Positions 11,433 through 23,345 of a DNA stretch of 64,000 nucleotides are shown piece by piece. The translations under genes were made by a program, and so were the position numbers. Source of the DNA: Thuidium tamariscinum (taxonomy: Eukaryota; Streptophyta; Bryopsida; Hypnales; Thuidiaceae). Where the stretch lies: positions 3,348,001 through 3,412,000 of the forward strand of contig OX344751.2 of NCBI GenBank assembly GCA_947034885.2. Direction: 5' to 3'. The notes under the pieces were generated by a model. It worked only from the letters and a program-made list of their open reading frames with translations, searched no databases and had not been told where the DNA came from. Numbering within the stretch: the stretch's first letter is position 1; every line of letters starts with the position of its first letter.

Positions 11433-14400
11433 TTAGACTTCTACTTCAATGCCTAATCAAGCTTTCAAATTGACTGAAAGTAAAGAGTTATTTTGACTGA
11501 CAATTAGACTCAGTCTTACAGCCTATCATATTTTTAGTTACTGCAGATTTAGCTTTGGCAATTCGACCTAAGATGAAAGTCTTATTACTCTATTTGGACC
11601 TTAGTCTATTAGACTCTACAGAAACTGATAAAGCCTTTTAGACCTAGTCAAATTGTCCTCGTTATGACCAGCTACTCTCGGCAATTAAACTTGAAAACCT
11701 CTCAACATTTATCCATTAGACTTTACTGTTTGCTCCCTCAAGCTTCTGTTTATGCGACTAAGACTACTTCCTTTCTTTTCTTCCGCTCTTAATTCGACAA
11801 GATTTAGGTGTCCATTAGACTTTGTGATCTGCTTTATCATGTTTTGACTCAGACCAATTGACTGGACTTCCAAAACAATTTTAACTTTTATATTTTTAAA
11901 GTCCTCACACAGTCATGATCTCACAATTTGCTCATTTTCTCTCAAGAGTCTCATTACCTTTTCTTGTCAACTCGATTGCACTATGGCTTCTTCGCATCTC
12001 TCGGCAATTAGACAGAGAAAGGATTCCAGGGATCGGAGCAAGAGGAGGGGTAAGGCTGCTAATTGTTCTTTTCTTTGCACAATTAATACAATCAGTCTAA
12101 TTGATTTATCTTCATTTTTCTGGCTTTTTCTCAACAATTTGACTAATAATTAGAGAAGAGGGGGGGAGGTATCTATTTGTTCTTTTCTCTCACATACTGA
12201 TTACTTGACTCGATTTCAATTTGACGACTTCACTCCTAATATTATCATGTTCTTTCTTCCTCACTGGATTGCACTCTTAGTCAATTTGACAACCATTTCG
12301 TTAAATTCCTTACAGTCTACTCGATAATTTGACCAAAATCTTTTTAATATTATTTGGATGCTTAGAGAGATGGAAGGTTCACTCATAATTTTATCATGTT
12401 CTCTTTAGTGTACAGGATCACTCTTAATCAAATCGACTTTTGTTTATTAAAATACTTCTTCAATTCTCTCGGCAATTTGACTGGAGTTTTTCACAGTGAT
12501 AAAATTCACTCATGGTTTATCATGTTCTCTCTTTCTTACCAATTTCAGATTTTCTTCAAGGTCTACTCAACAGGTAACTCCGAGATAATTAGATAATTTC
12601 TTTAGAATTTTGATTAATGAAAAATCCAATTGACAGTAATTGCAATTTCTTCAAAAATGGCTATTAGACCTCTCTGGCTAAAGTACTTGCAAGACGAATC
12701 GACTTCTATCCTCGAGTTCGAATTAATCACAATAGGATTCTCTAAGAACTTTAATTTGCAATTTTAGAGAAACACAACTGAATTCCACTCAACTGAAAAA
12801 CTCTCGGCAATTTGTCAGGACTTACCTGCTGTTACTCTGTCAACTTGACGCCTTGAGTCTCTCACAGTAGTCTGTGCTGTAGATGACAAAAAGGAAGACC
12901 ACTTGACCTCCTCTCAAGATTTTCTGCCAAGATTTGAAATAATAGAAGCAAATTAGAATAGGTAATGTGATAAACAAAAATCTCTTCCCAATTTGCATAA
13001 AAGCTTTGCTTTTCTCTTCTTGACTGTCTTCCAAATAGTTCTTAACTTAACTTTGAAGCAAAGACAAATAGACTCAATCCAATTTTTCTTTTACCTGCTC
13101 TCTTTGTCTTTGAACATACTGGTTTCTATCGTCTATTTGAAATTTGGACTTCAACGAAGGTCTGACAATTAGATTGAAACACTCCATAATTTTATCATGT
13201 TCTCTCAATGTCTAATTGACCGTACTTTAGACAAGTTTGACACAACTGTAAGCAGTTATAACCAAATGAAGACTCATGGCAATTTGTCTGTGCTCACCTC
13301 CTGGTTGGCTATTTGTCAGTCAAATTGATGGCTTGGCTCGCTCGCAGTGATTCTTGGGTCGATAGGAGAAGACAGTGGAGACTACTTGACTTCCTCTTCT
13401 GAGAAAACTGTAGAAATTGCAAATGCTAGAGAAAATCAGATCAAGGTGCTCAAGCACTTAGCTGTCTCAGTTTAGAGTTTCTCTCCAGGATCATCTCGGC
13501 AATTTGACCTACTTTTCTTGCCATTAGTCTGGGCTTACGCTCAAGTTACATTTCTTAAAGATAATTAGACTCTGGTACTGACAACCATCTGAAACACAGA
13601 CATAGGAGTCCGACCATTAGACATAATTACTTACTTTATTATCATGTTTTCTTCTGTATGAGAAGAGATTTTAACCCAGCATTTTGAAGATTGAGATCCT
13701 CTCTGTCACTCGGAAATTTGCAAGACAACTGGATTTGCAAAATGAACAAAGAGAATTGGTGATCAAATTGGCACGAAAGCAATTACGTCTACTTGTCTGT
13801 GACACCTACCTCTCACCGTAGCAGATAGGCTGTCAAATGGACTTCTTCTTGCTTCAGAACCTATAGTTAGTGGTTTTTGTAATCTCACACCAAAAGAGAG
13901 AATCAGTGAAAGACATCAACAAGACTATGATCAATTTGACTCTCAAAACAATTGATAACGTTCTGGCAATTTGCTTCTTCCAGTGCTACTATCCAATTGA
14001 CTTCAGAAAGAGAGAAAATAATCGTATGATAGTCTAATTGACAAAAGTTCTCAACGTCCTTGCAAACGCTGGCAATTTGACCTGGAAAACTTCCCACAAT
14101 CAGTGAACTTCATCAATTTGACATACCTACAATCGCCAAGAACTCGGCCGTTTTCCCCGATCTTCGACTTGTCTTGTAGCAACGCGGCTGCACACAATTT
14201 CTCGAAAGAGCTTGTGAGTAGGGTGGACAATGCTGGTGGTTCCCGGCAAATTGACTTACCCTAATCTCTCAGAAAACCTCAAATGCGATCAACCACTGAA
14301 AATTTTGTCCTTAGACATCTTGGCGCACTCTTCCTGACTCATGATTGACAGATTTTCGGTCTATTTGCCCTCTTTCACTCGCGATTATCATCTCTCCCGA

Positions 14401-14983
14401 CTACTGGACTAAGGTTCGTTTCCTTCACAAATTTGCGACAAAAATTCAGGCAATTAGACAATTCTTTTGAAAGCGCTCATACCTCAGAAGACTTTTCACC
14501 AAAATTTCGCCAAATCGCCCCCCTTCACTCCAGCGCTTTCCGAAAATTTCAGCGTTCTCACCTTCCAATCAGAATCGCGCTCAAAATGCGACAATCCTCA
14601 CGCGAGAACTCACAAACATCGAGGAAGAAAATTCCGTCAAGTTGTCAGTTTGAGTTGCTTGCAGGAGATCGCAACAGTCGAATAGACTCTGGCCGCCACG
14701 GTAATAGGGTAGGCCACTCGCTCACGAGTGGTCATAATTACCAGTCAAATTGATTTCGACTAATTGGCATTTATTGCCACACTTTAAATTATTTTGACGA
14801 TTTGTCCATGATTGGTGTTAACACCCATTATTTTCTTTAGAATTTTCCACGATCTTGGGAGTTATTTTTCCAAATGCATATTTAATGTGTTTTTTTTTTG
14901 TTTTTGTTTTTGTTTTTTGTTTTTTGGTTTTTTGTTGTTGTTTTTTTTTAAAATTTATTTGCCAAATTTTGAATTTATTTCAA
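11433..14983. other. Long non-coding spacer inside the retrotransposon
   Basis: 3.5 kb without a credible coding frame. It is packed with the LTR-type motif CAATTWGAC, for example at 11430-11438, 11501-11509 and many times between 12.0 and 14.5 kb, often as GGCAATTTGAC. The phrase TATCATGTTCTCT also recurs (about 12.2, 12.4, 12.5 and 13.2 kb). It ends in a T-rich block at 14888-14951 (A-rich on the sense strand). In style it is closer to the LTRs than to gag-pol. Confidence 0.7.
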
Positions 14984-15000
14984 GGGCCCCTCACTTAAAC
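14984..15000 (-). promoter_or_regulatory. Second polypurine-tract-like stretch after integrase
   Basis: The sense strand reads GTTTAAGTGAGGGGCCC, matching 13 of 17 positions of the tract next to the 3' LTR. It lies 13 bases past the integrase stop codon, where an ordinary Ty3 element would have its polypurine tract. It may be an internal priming site or the original tract before the 3' region was gained. Confidence 0.45.
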
Positions 15001-15012
15001 CATAACCTGTCC

Positions 15013-15972
15013 TCAGGTTATGTAGGGTTTAAGTCTGTAGCCATTATAGCGGGTCGAGTGGACATTTCCATCAAAATCTTGCAATTCGATTGACCCATTT
15101 GGAAAAGATTTTAAAATTTTATACGGGCCAAACCAATGCATTTTAAATTTCCCAGGAAATTTATGGAATCTACTATCAAATAAGAGGACTAAGTCATTTG
15201 GTTGTAAACTTTTGGGACTAAGTTTACTATCATAATAACTCTTTCTTCTATTTTGAATTGCCAAAGTGTTGAAATAGGCTTGTTGTCTAGTTTCATCTAA
15301 TTTTTCCAACATGACAAGTCTTTCTTGCAATGATTCCATGTCTCCGAGTCTATGTTCTAGGGCCACTCTTAAAGATTGAACTTCTAATTCAATTGGGAGT
15401 ATGGCTTCTTGTCCATAGACTAACTGGAATGGTGTGTATTTAGTGGTAACTTTATACACAGTTCTATATGCCCACAAGGCATCAAATACTCTTGCATCCC
15501 AGTCTATATTTGAGCCTTGGACCGTTTTAGTTATAATTTTACATAATATTCCATTGGTCTTTTCAGTTTGACCATTTGCCCTTGGATGGTAGGGGCTAGT
15601 TTTTCTATGTTTTATGAAATATTTTTCCGTCAATTTGGCAATTGTATCATTGACAAAATGGGTACCTCTATCACTAACCAACTCTTTAGGACACCCAAAT
15701 CGTGTGATTATGTTTTCATATAGAAATTTTGCAACGGTGCTGGCGTCATCATTTCTTGTGGCAAGGGCCTCAGTCCATTTTGTAACATATTCTGTGGCCA
15801 CAAGAATGTATCTTTTTCTACCTTCTCTACTTGGTGGATTAATGGGACCCACAAAATCTATGCCCCATTTTTCGAATGGAATTTGGGCAAGAATTGGGGT
15901 TAAAGGCATGGGTGAGGTTGGTGTAGGTTTTCCTACTCTTTGACAAGGGTCACACTTCCTAACAAATTTAAT
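15013..15972 (-). CDS. Integrase, main part (retrotransposon pol C-terminus)
   Basis: Inserts the element's DNA into the host chromosome. The stretch resumes inside the zinc-binding domain with FVRKCDPCQRVGK, which supplies the CC of the HHCC motif; the two His lie upstream of the MITE at 15973-16271. The catalytic core shows all three acidic residues: Asp in GIDFVGPI, Asp in VSDRGTHF and Glu in NGQTEKTN. It ends with the usual plant Ty3 tail (GPYKILK...RLKPYIT) and a TGA, with no chromodomain. Because the MITE puts a stop just before this part, the intact frame here (to 16035 upstream) cannot be made as part of the polyprotein. The catalytic sequence itself looks undamaged, so the break is probably recent. 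Confidence 0.9.
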   Translation of the reverse strand: MKFVRKCDPCQRVGKPTPTSPMPLTPILAQIPFEKWGIDFVGPINPPSREGRKRYILVATEYVTKWTEALATRNDDASTVAKFLYENIITRFGCPKELVSDRGTHFVNDTIAKLTEKYFIKHRKTSPYHPRANGQTEKTNGILCKIITKTVQGSNIDWDARVFDALWAYRTVYKVTTKYTPFQLVYGQEAILPIELEVQSLRVALEHRLGDMESLQERLVMLEKLDETRQQAYFNTLAIQNRRKSYYDSKLSPKSLQPNDLVLLFDSRFHKFPGKFKMHWFGPYKILKSFPNGSIELQDFDGNVHSTRYNGYRLKPYIT

Positions 15973-16271
15973 CATTAGATGAAATCTGAGGGCATTAGGA
16001 GACCGTTTCGGGTCTGTTCCCGAAACGGCTCCCAATGCCGCAGATCCTCGTCAAGCCGATTTTTATGGAAAAAAAAAAAAAAAATTTTTTTTTTTTTTTT
16101 TTTGGGTCCTGAAATATGAAAATAAGTCAAAAAAAAAAATTTTGAAAAAAAAAATATATATATTACGTGGCAGTGTCCCGACCACGTAGGATTCGGGTTC
16201 ACAGGGCAGAAACTGCGTTCCCGCAGTCCGGGAACCCGCAGTCTCCTAATGCCCTCAAATTTCTTCTAATG
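15973..16271. mobile_element. 299-bp inverted-repeat element inserted in integrase
   Basis: Terminal inverted repeats of 31 bp (15973-16003 and 16241-16271) match at 29 of 31 positions; the core reads GGGCATTAGGAGAC. The inside has GC-rich hairpins (for example GTTTCGGG...CCCGAAAC near 16006-16037) and A/T homopolymers. It splits the integrase zinc finger between ADAH and KFVRKC, adding a TAG and shifting the frame. No clear target duplication is left, so the superfamily stays open. Confidence 0.8.
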
Positions 16272-19200
16272 TGCATCTGCAAATAAAGTGGGCCACCAAT
16301 AGCCTGATTGTAAAGCCTTTTGGGCTGTGACTAATCCAGCAAAGTGTCCACCACAAACATCAGTGTGGCATCCTTGTAGGATAAGGGGTACTTCACTTGG
16401 ATTAACACAACGTCTCAAAATTTCATCTTTATCCTTTTTATAAAGGACGTTGTCTAATAGAGTATATGGACTTGCCTTATAAACTAATTTTTGTTTTTGT
16501 TTTTCGGTATACTCTACAAGACATTGACCCGTAGAAAGATAGTGTATTATATCTGCATATTCTACTGGAATGATATCAACTGCAAATAGAGCAGCGTCTG
16601 GGAATTCATCATTAATGGGTTCACTACCAAGTTCTTGGTTTATTCTGGAAAGGTGGTCAGCGTTAGCATGACTTTTTCCAGGTCTAGTCTGAATGGTAAA
16701 GTTAAATTCTTGTAATAACAAAACCCATCTGGCGATTCGTCCACTTAACTGAGGTTTATTTATCATGTATTTCAAAGCATCATGATCTACATGAAAAGTA
16801 AACTTATAACCCAAAAGGTAGTGGCGAAATTTTTGCACAGAGAAAATCATTCCTAAGGCTTCTCTTTCAGTCACAGTATAATTCTTTTCTGCAGCCGCCA
16901 ATTGACGACTTGCAAAATAGATTGGCTTATCATGGCCTTTTTCATCTTTTTGACTCAAAACACATCCTATTGCTACATTTGAAGCATCTACATATACTTC
17001 AAAGTCTTTCTCCCAATCTGGAGGAATTAAGACTGGTGCAGTGGTAAGTTTGTGTTTTAAAGTTTCAAAGGCTTTGGTACAGGCATCTGTCCATACTGGA
17101 GCAGTTTCACTCTTTTTGATCAATTCAGTTAGAGGAATGGCTATGTTGGCATATTTATAGATATATCTTCTATAATACCCAACATGGCCTAAAAAGGCTC
17201 TAACTTCTGTGACAGTGTTTGGTTGGGACAATTGGACAATTATTGCCACTTTATCAGGGTCAGTAGCAATGCCTTGATTTGAGACAATGTGACCTACCAA
17301 CTTTCCAAATGGAACTACAAATTGGGATTTAGCAGCATTAATGGATATCCCATATTTTTCACACTGAACAAAGCATTTTTCTAGACACTCGGCATGTTTT
17401 TCTTTAGTACTATAGACACAAAAATCATCTAAGAAGATTTCCATGAATTTTCTTAAATACTTTTGAAAGGCTATAGTCATTAACCTTTGAAAAGTAGCAG
17501 GAGCGTTACAAAGACCAAATGGCATTTTGGTATGGGCATAAATTCCCCAATCTGTGGTAAATGCCGTTAATAGTCTATAGATTTGGGCAATTTGAATTTG
17601 GTTATACCCTGAAAATCCATCCATGAAAGAATAACATTCATGACTAGCTACCCCGTCTAATAGTGTATCAGTGAAAGGTAAAGGAAAATGATCTTTTCTT
17701 GTTACACTATTCAATTTTCTATAATCTTGGCATATTCTCAATTTGCCATTCTTTTTAGGAACAATGACAATTGGAGAAACCCATTCACTATATGGTACTT
17801 CAAAAATAAATCCACAAGCCAAAAGCTTGTCAATTTCTTCTTTTACCATTAGGGAATATTTTGGATTCATTCTGTATTGCCTTTGTCTAACGGGTTTGGC
17901 TTCAGGTTCTAGAATAATGTTATGTTCACAAATGTCTGGAGGTATACCTTTTAAATCAGCATAATTCCATGCAAATGAACTTTTGTGTCTTTGAAAGAAA
18001 TTAAGCCAATATTTGAATTCCACTTTGGTCATTTTGGAATAAACCTTAATAAGTTTAGGGTTTTCTTTAGTTTCTAAATTCATGTCTTGTAAAGGTGTAT
18101 TTAGGGATTCCCTAAAAGTTTTTCTTTGTAAAGGAGGGGGATCACTATTTGCAAACATATCTTCCATGTCTTTTGTATCAGATTGGGATTTTGGTTCTAA
18201 TTCAGAGTCTTCTTCTATATTTATGTTTAAGACTTCTGAATTTTCCCAAGCCAAAATGGCATCATCTGAATCATCTACGTTTGCTAAGGGAATGAAATAT
18301 TCTCCAAATCCCATACTCTTGTAAGGTAATTCCCTTGTGACTTTTTGGGTTTGTTCATTTTCACCTAATTCACTATCACTTGAAGTTTGATTTTCAGTGG
18401 TTACACGTGTTCCTTCTTCCTGAGTTTCTCCTTTATATTTAGGAGGGAAGAGTGGTAAAGTAATTTTATTTTGCCCTTTTCCTATGGTTAAAGTACCTCT
18501 ACCCCAATCATCTTTTGCTTTAGCTGAATACAGCCAAGGTCTTCCTAATAGGATAGGATAGGACGAAATAGACTCTGTGAGTTTGAATACAATATAGTCT
18601 ACTTTGTAATCTATTCCACCTATAGTTGTGACAATTTGGGTCAAAATGCCCAAAGGTTTGACACGACTTTGATCTGCCATTCTAAGAATAATTGGAGTTG
18701 GGGTCATAGTGGTCAATCCCAATTCTTCCATGGTTTCGAAGTTCATAAGATTGACACTGGATCCACTGTCAATTTGAACTCCATAAATTAAAGACCCATC
18801 GATCATAGCATCTACCGTAGGAGCACCAGGGTCCATAGAAATTTCATGGATTTCCAATGGTTTAGCCCTTTTTCTAACCAAAGAGGTGCTTAGGTCACTC
18901 CTACATTTAGGTGATATGGCTAATAGTTGTTTCAGTGTAATTTGGGGTTGGATTTTATCCAAATTTGCTAATACATCATATGGTTCCATGCCATTTGTTA
19001 ATTTCATAGTTCTAGGTAATTTGTGTTTTGATAAGTTTTGAACTTTAGAATTTAATCTTTTAGCAGGAATTTGGTAGAAACTAGGTAAAGTACTAGGTTG
19101 AGGGCTTGGAAGGTTGATAATTTTATCGGGGTCTAAAGGAAGATTTTGGTTTAATAAAGTTTTAAGGGTCCTCTCTTGTCTTTCTTTCCAAGTCATTTCT

Positions 19201-19607
19201 TTGTTTGGATCTAAAGGCTCAGACCCTTGTTCATTGGTCAATTCTTTTTCCTTTTCTAACAGAGGTTCCAAAGGTATTTGTTTACTTACTACTAGTGTCA
19301 TGATGGGTTCACTTTCAGTAGTAGTTTGGATTTCATTTGTTTTTGAATTTTCTTTGGCTTTAGATGCCCTTGTTGCAACAAACACACTCTGGGGTTCACA
19401 ATTCTCGTCTTCTAAGATGTGAGATATGTGGTTGGAAGGTCTAGCATTATTTTCTTCCTTAAATTGTACTTGTTTGTTTCTAGGATAATCCCTTTCAGAA
19501 GGTGGAAATTTTCTAGGGGGTGCTGTGCAATCTTCTGCAACATGTCCTTCTTGACGACATCTACCACACCAAGGTGTATAATCTATTGATTTTCGCGCAT
19601 TGGGACA
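16272..19607 (-). CDS. Retrotransposon pol: protease, reverse transcriptase, RNase H, start of integrase
   Basis: Same frame as gag, separated only by the TAG at 19608-19610, so gag and pol were one polyprotein. Order: a fourth zinc knuckle (CGRCRQEGHVAEDC) just after the stop; aspartic protease with DSGSS about 205 residues past the Met at 19385; reverse transcriptase (ICQDYRKLN, SFMDGFSGYNQI, MPFGLCNAPATFQ, catalytic FLDDF); RNase H (VDAS, TEREAL, VDHDAL, NADHLSR holding the D-E-D-D residues); then the integrase zinc finger start (CHTDVCGGHFAG, ending ADAH). These copy RNA to DNA in the particle. No internal stop is present over more than 1,000 codons, in contrast to gag and the extra ORF. 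The frame ends at a TAG brought in by the MITE. Confidence 0.93.
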
Positions 19608-21722
19608 CTAATTTAGGTAATGTCCCAACTCACCACACCTATAACACACTACGTATCTTCCCCTTTCAGGAGTACCATAACGATGTGTGTTAGGGTTGGT
19701 TGGAGGTCCATTCCAAACTGGTGGAGCATTGTATGTATCATTCCAACGAGGTCTATTATCGTTGGGTTGATATGGTATGTCTGTTCTAGGTTGTGTAAAA
19801 GGTCTTTTATTAGGATTTGTTTTATTAATCCAAGGTTTGTTTGCATCTACTTGAAGGACTTGCCTAACTGCTTTAAAATCTTCTTTTACTACAGCTAGAT
19901 TCCAACATTTGCTAGTAAGGTGTTTTCCACCACAAAAAGTGCATTGTGGTTTGTTGTCCACAGTATCTATAGTAGGTGATGGACATTCAGAAGATAAATG
20001 ACCATGCCCCTGACAATTTGTACACCACACATTTGTTCTTGTATTTGTGGGTTTAGATCTTTTGACTGGAGCATTGGTTATTTGCACTCTCAAGTCAGCC
20101 ATTTCTTCTACTAATTTATTTAAAAGATCACTCTTTGTATCTTTAGGTTCCACTATCCTAGGTGCTACCACTGTTGGCTGTATAGTTTGGGAGGGATAAT
20201 TCATTGTGGGTAAAGTTTGGTAAATGGGTTGTTGATAATTGGGTACTTGCATTCCTGGTTGAGGATAGACTAGATGTGGAGGATACATATTGGGATCTAT
20301 ATGTGTCATCTGATCTTCTCCAATTCTAGCTTCCTCATATTGTTTTGCATATTGTACGACTGTGGCTAAATCCCTAGGATTCTTTTCTTTAATTGCTATT
20401 TTAAATTCAGGGGGATATAAACCACCTACAAAGATGCCAGTTAAATATCTCGCAGGTATTTCATGATTTCCCCAACGTTGTAAAATGTATTCCATTCTAC
20501 CATAATAGTTATTTACAGATTCTCCTATGGCCATTCGAATTGTCCTTAGCCTTTCTTGTAAACTCTCAGTGAAGGCTAATGGTCTAAATCGAGTTAAAAA
20601 GGCATCTCTCAATGCATTCCATGTGTCAAATGGAGCATTGGTTTGATACCATTCATGAGCTATTCCTATAAGGGTAGCAGGGAAAGTATTTCTTTTGGTT
20701 TCTTCAGGAATCATGTTGGCTAAACATACTATGTTGAATCTATTGACATGATGGTCAGGGTCAGATCCTGCATGACCATCATATTGGAGTAATGCAACCA
20801 AATTTAAAGGTCTGGGTTGGGCCATATCGTAGTCTTCTATCCACTCTTCTTCTTGAAAGTTTATAGAGTCTGGTTCACTAGATAGGTCATCCACAGATTC
20901 TAACCTTGGTATAGTTGTATTAGGTGAATTTTGATAACTATATGGGTTTATGAAAGTGGAGTCCGGGTTGAACGGACTCCTGTATATAGTGTTTTGGCCG
21001 AATGGATTAATGTTGTCCTCGTAGGATAATCTTACAAATGGATTAGGTGTATTTTCTCGGTATGGGCTTAGTTCCCTTCTAGTTCTATTATTGGAACTTG
21101 TGGAAGACGTTTCTAAGCTTTCTCTAAGTGGGGATAAATATCCTTCTAGTTTTTGAACTAGGCCACCACTTTGTTCATACCAATGATTCTTAAGATAAGC
21201 AGAAATTTCAGCACTTTGTTCAAAATTGTAAATTCCTGATGTGGGAGATGTACTTGGACTAACAAATTGTGGTGTTGGGGTTAATCTCTCAAAAATAGGT
21301 GTAATTGGTTCCCCTTGGCTAAAAGATGTTGCGGTATCTTCTAAATCTTCCTCAATTATGTTTTTACCTTTTTCTGAAATAAGATCTTCTATTGCTTGTT
21401 GAGTAGAAGAATAGATTTCAAAATCAGGATCTGGACTAGTTAACTCACTTTGAGGTTCACTCTAATAAGAACTAGCAACTAGTCTTTGAAATTGGGCCCA
21501 AGAGGTTTCACCTTGATTTGAATCTGCTGGGCTAGGAGGTGGTTGTATTGTCTCATATGGACTTACAATAAAATTTAATGGTTCTGTAGGGGTTGAAGGG
21601 GGAGTAGTAGGTGAAAAACAGGGGTTTATAAAAGTAGTATTGGTTCTTCTATGAGATGGCCTGTTTTGATTTATCCTATGTACTGCTTCCCTAAAAACTT
21701 TCTTTGGGTCTTGACCAGACAT
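19608..21722 (-). pseudogene. gag (capsid and nucleocapsid) with two in-frame TAG codons
   Basis: Packages the element's RNA. It most likely starts at MSGQDPKKVFREAVHR (21722), with a Pro/Ser/Thr-rich N-terminus. TAG at 21462-21464 and TAG at 19608-19610 interrupt an otherwise open frame continuous with pol. The capsid domain (about 20310-20820) has the retrotrans_gag signature: AHEWYQTNAPFDTWNALRDA and LQERLRTIRMAIGESVNNYY. Zinc knuckles follow: CTNCQGHGHLSSEC, CTFCGGKHLTSKC and CYRCGELGH, the last cut by the second TAG right before its final Cys. The reading from 20894 begins with GTG and is not a real start. A stop inside a zinc knuckle argues against programmed readthrough, so I call this decay. 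Confidence 0.85.
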
Positions 21723-21924
21723 TCAGTGTGGCCATAGAGTCAATTTGTATAAAAAGTTGTAATAAAGGTTTTTCGAACAAAACCCCGGGAAGCACTGGGG
21801 ACCCGTTATCTCATTATGATCTGGGGTAATGGGCTCCCATTACTAACCGGGATATATGTGTTTACTCGACTTAAGCCTTTATACTATGATTTGGTAATTT
21901 TGACAATCGATATGGGTTTTAGAT

Positions 21925-22443
21925 TCACAATCGAACGTAGTCAAACGTCTTTGGACAGACCAAACTAAATGATGGACTAAGCGGATTTAATTTATCTCTA
22001 CACATGAAATCAGGTATAAGAGGTATTATTCTAGGATTCATTGGTCCATAGGTAAATGTATAAATTCTATTCAAGATTTTATTCCCTGTCCAAGCAGCAT
22101 AAGCATGTGGGATTGTATTCTCTGTTTGTGGTTTTAATTTCCCAAATTGACTAAATAGGTATAATAAGGCAAAATCAAGGAATAATTCTCCTTGTTTTAC
22201 AACAAATTGTTTTTTAGTTTCAAAGTTTTCCCAAATTTTAGAGAATATAATCCTTTTTATATCTATAGGTAATTCTTCTATTCGCTATTTTAATTTCCTA
22301 TCTGAAACATATTTTCCACTTAATTGGAAGCTTTGTCCAAAATAGGCGTTTCTATATAATCGGTAAAAATCCATAAAAAGGCATGGGCCAGAAAAATAAT
22401 CTTCTATTGTTTTCAAAGTTTCCCACGGGAATAGGTACTTCAT
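21925..22443 (-). pseudogene. Leader ORF b, unknown, with one TAG
   Basis: A frame of 172 codons from ATG at 22443 (MKYLFPWETL) to TGA at 21925, broken only by a TAG at 22285-22287. It is rich in aromatic and basic residues (DFYRLYRNAYFGQ, DIKRIIFSKIWENF). I recognise no family. It lies between the CCHC leader ORF and gag, all in the same sense. Sustained openness over more than 500 bp of AT-rich sequence suggests it was coding. It could once have been joined to the upstream ORF by a frameshift. Confidence 0.5.
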
Positions 22444-22492
22444 TTTGAATCATTTGGGTGAATTTCGAATTTTAATTTTCAAAGACTTATTT

Positions 22493-23062
22493 TTACAATA
22501 GTTTGAAGTCATATATTCCTTGACCTTTTTGAGAAGGGTGGAAATAAATCAAAGTATTGATGATAGTTCTAATCTTTACTAGTTCATTAACCGATGGTTC
22601 CGAGTAACTTATCTGACCTATTTGACGAACTATTTTTAAAAATTCTGGGTCAAAAGTAATGTCTCGACTAACTAGTGTTGGTATTGAACTACTAGAATTT
22701 GGAGTACTAAAGGTGTTAGTGGGTAGTGGGGGAATTCTTCTATTATTATCTAATGCCTGTTTCTTAAAACATGTTCTTTTAATATGCCCAACCTCCCTAC
22801 AAAAATGACACCTAAGTGGCCTAGGTATAGAAGTATTTCTCACAGTATTTATTTTATGGTCATAAAAAGGTATTTTTCTAGATTCTAATGGACTATGTCT
22901 AATTGGTATGGGTACAGGTCTAGTATCTAATTGTGGTTTTAAATCAATGGGTCTGTCATAACGAATTGTAGATGAGGCTTTTTCTACTGTATCCCTTTTG
23001 GAAAAAACATCTGCTAAAACTTCATTTATAATCTCCGGACTTATTTTTGAAATTTGCCCCAT
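22493..23062 (-). CDS. Leader ORF a with a CCHC zinc knuckle
   Basis: 189 codons starting MGQISKISPEIINEVLADVF. In the middle it has a single zinc knuckle CHFCREVGHIKRTC (C-x2-C-x4-H-x4-C), set in a basic, Pro/Ser-rich region. It is the first ORF after the primer-binding site and lies before gag, a place where most Ty3 elements have only leader RNA. The zinc knuckle suggests RNA or single-stranded DNA binding, but the rest resembles nothing I can name. It may be a partial gag duplicate or a captured gene. It is uninterrupted. Confidence 0.65.
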   Translation of the reverse strand: MGQISKISPEIINEVLADVFSKRDTVEKASSTIRYDRPIDLKPQLDTRPVPIPIRHSPLESRKIPFYDHKINTVRNTSIPRPLRCHFCREVGHIKRTCFKKQALDNNRRIPPLPTNTFSTPNSSSSIPTLVSRDITFDPEFLKIVRQIGQISYSEPSVNELVKIRTIINTLIYFHPSQKGQGIYDFKLL

Positions 23063-23345
23063 GGTTTTAAACTCATAATTTTCTAAATAAAAATTTCCAA
23101 ATAAGTATCCCTACCGATTCTACTAATTCTTATTTTTAATTCAAGATTTTAATTTTAAAAGAATTTGATATAAAAACACATATCATTCCATCTTAATTTG
23201 AATTTTAATATGGAAGCTACATATTCTATTTTTCTACCGTTCTTCTAAAATATTTAATTTAACTCAAAATCTAAGTCTTGAATTTGGGTAAGAATAGTCA
23301 AAGGTATTTCTACTTTACATCTTAGCCACCGTTAGCCAGGACCTT
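23063..23345. other. Untranslated leader between primer site and first ORF
   Basis: AT-rich sequence with no coding frame, between the primer-binding site and leader ORF a. Probably holds packaging signals, which cannot be seen directly. Confidence 0.5.

Noticed and set aside
19608-19610. TAG between gag and pol as a programmed readthrough signal
   Set aside because: It falls inside a zinc knuckle, just before the last Cys, and a further knuckle follows in frame. Other TAGs occur elsewhere in the element, so decay is simpler.
20892-20894. GTG at 20894 as the gag start
   Set aside because: The frame stays open upstream to the TAG at 21462 and beyond it to a proper Met at 21722.
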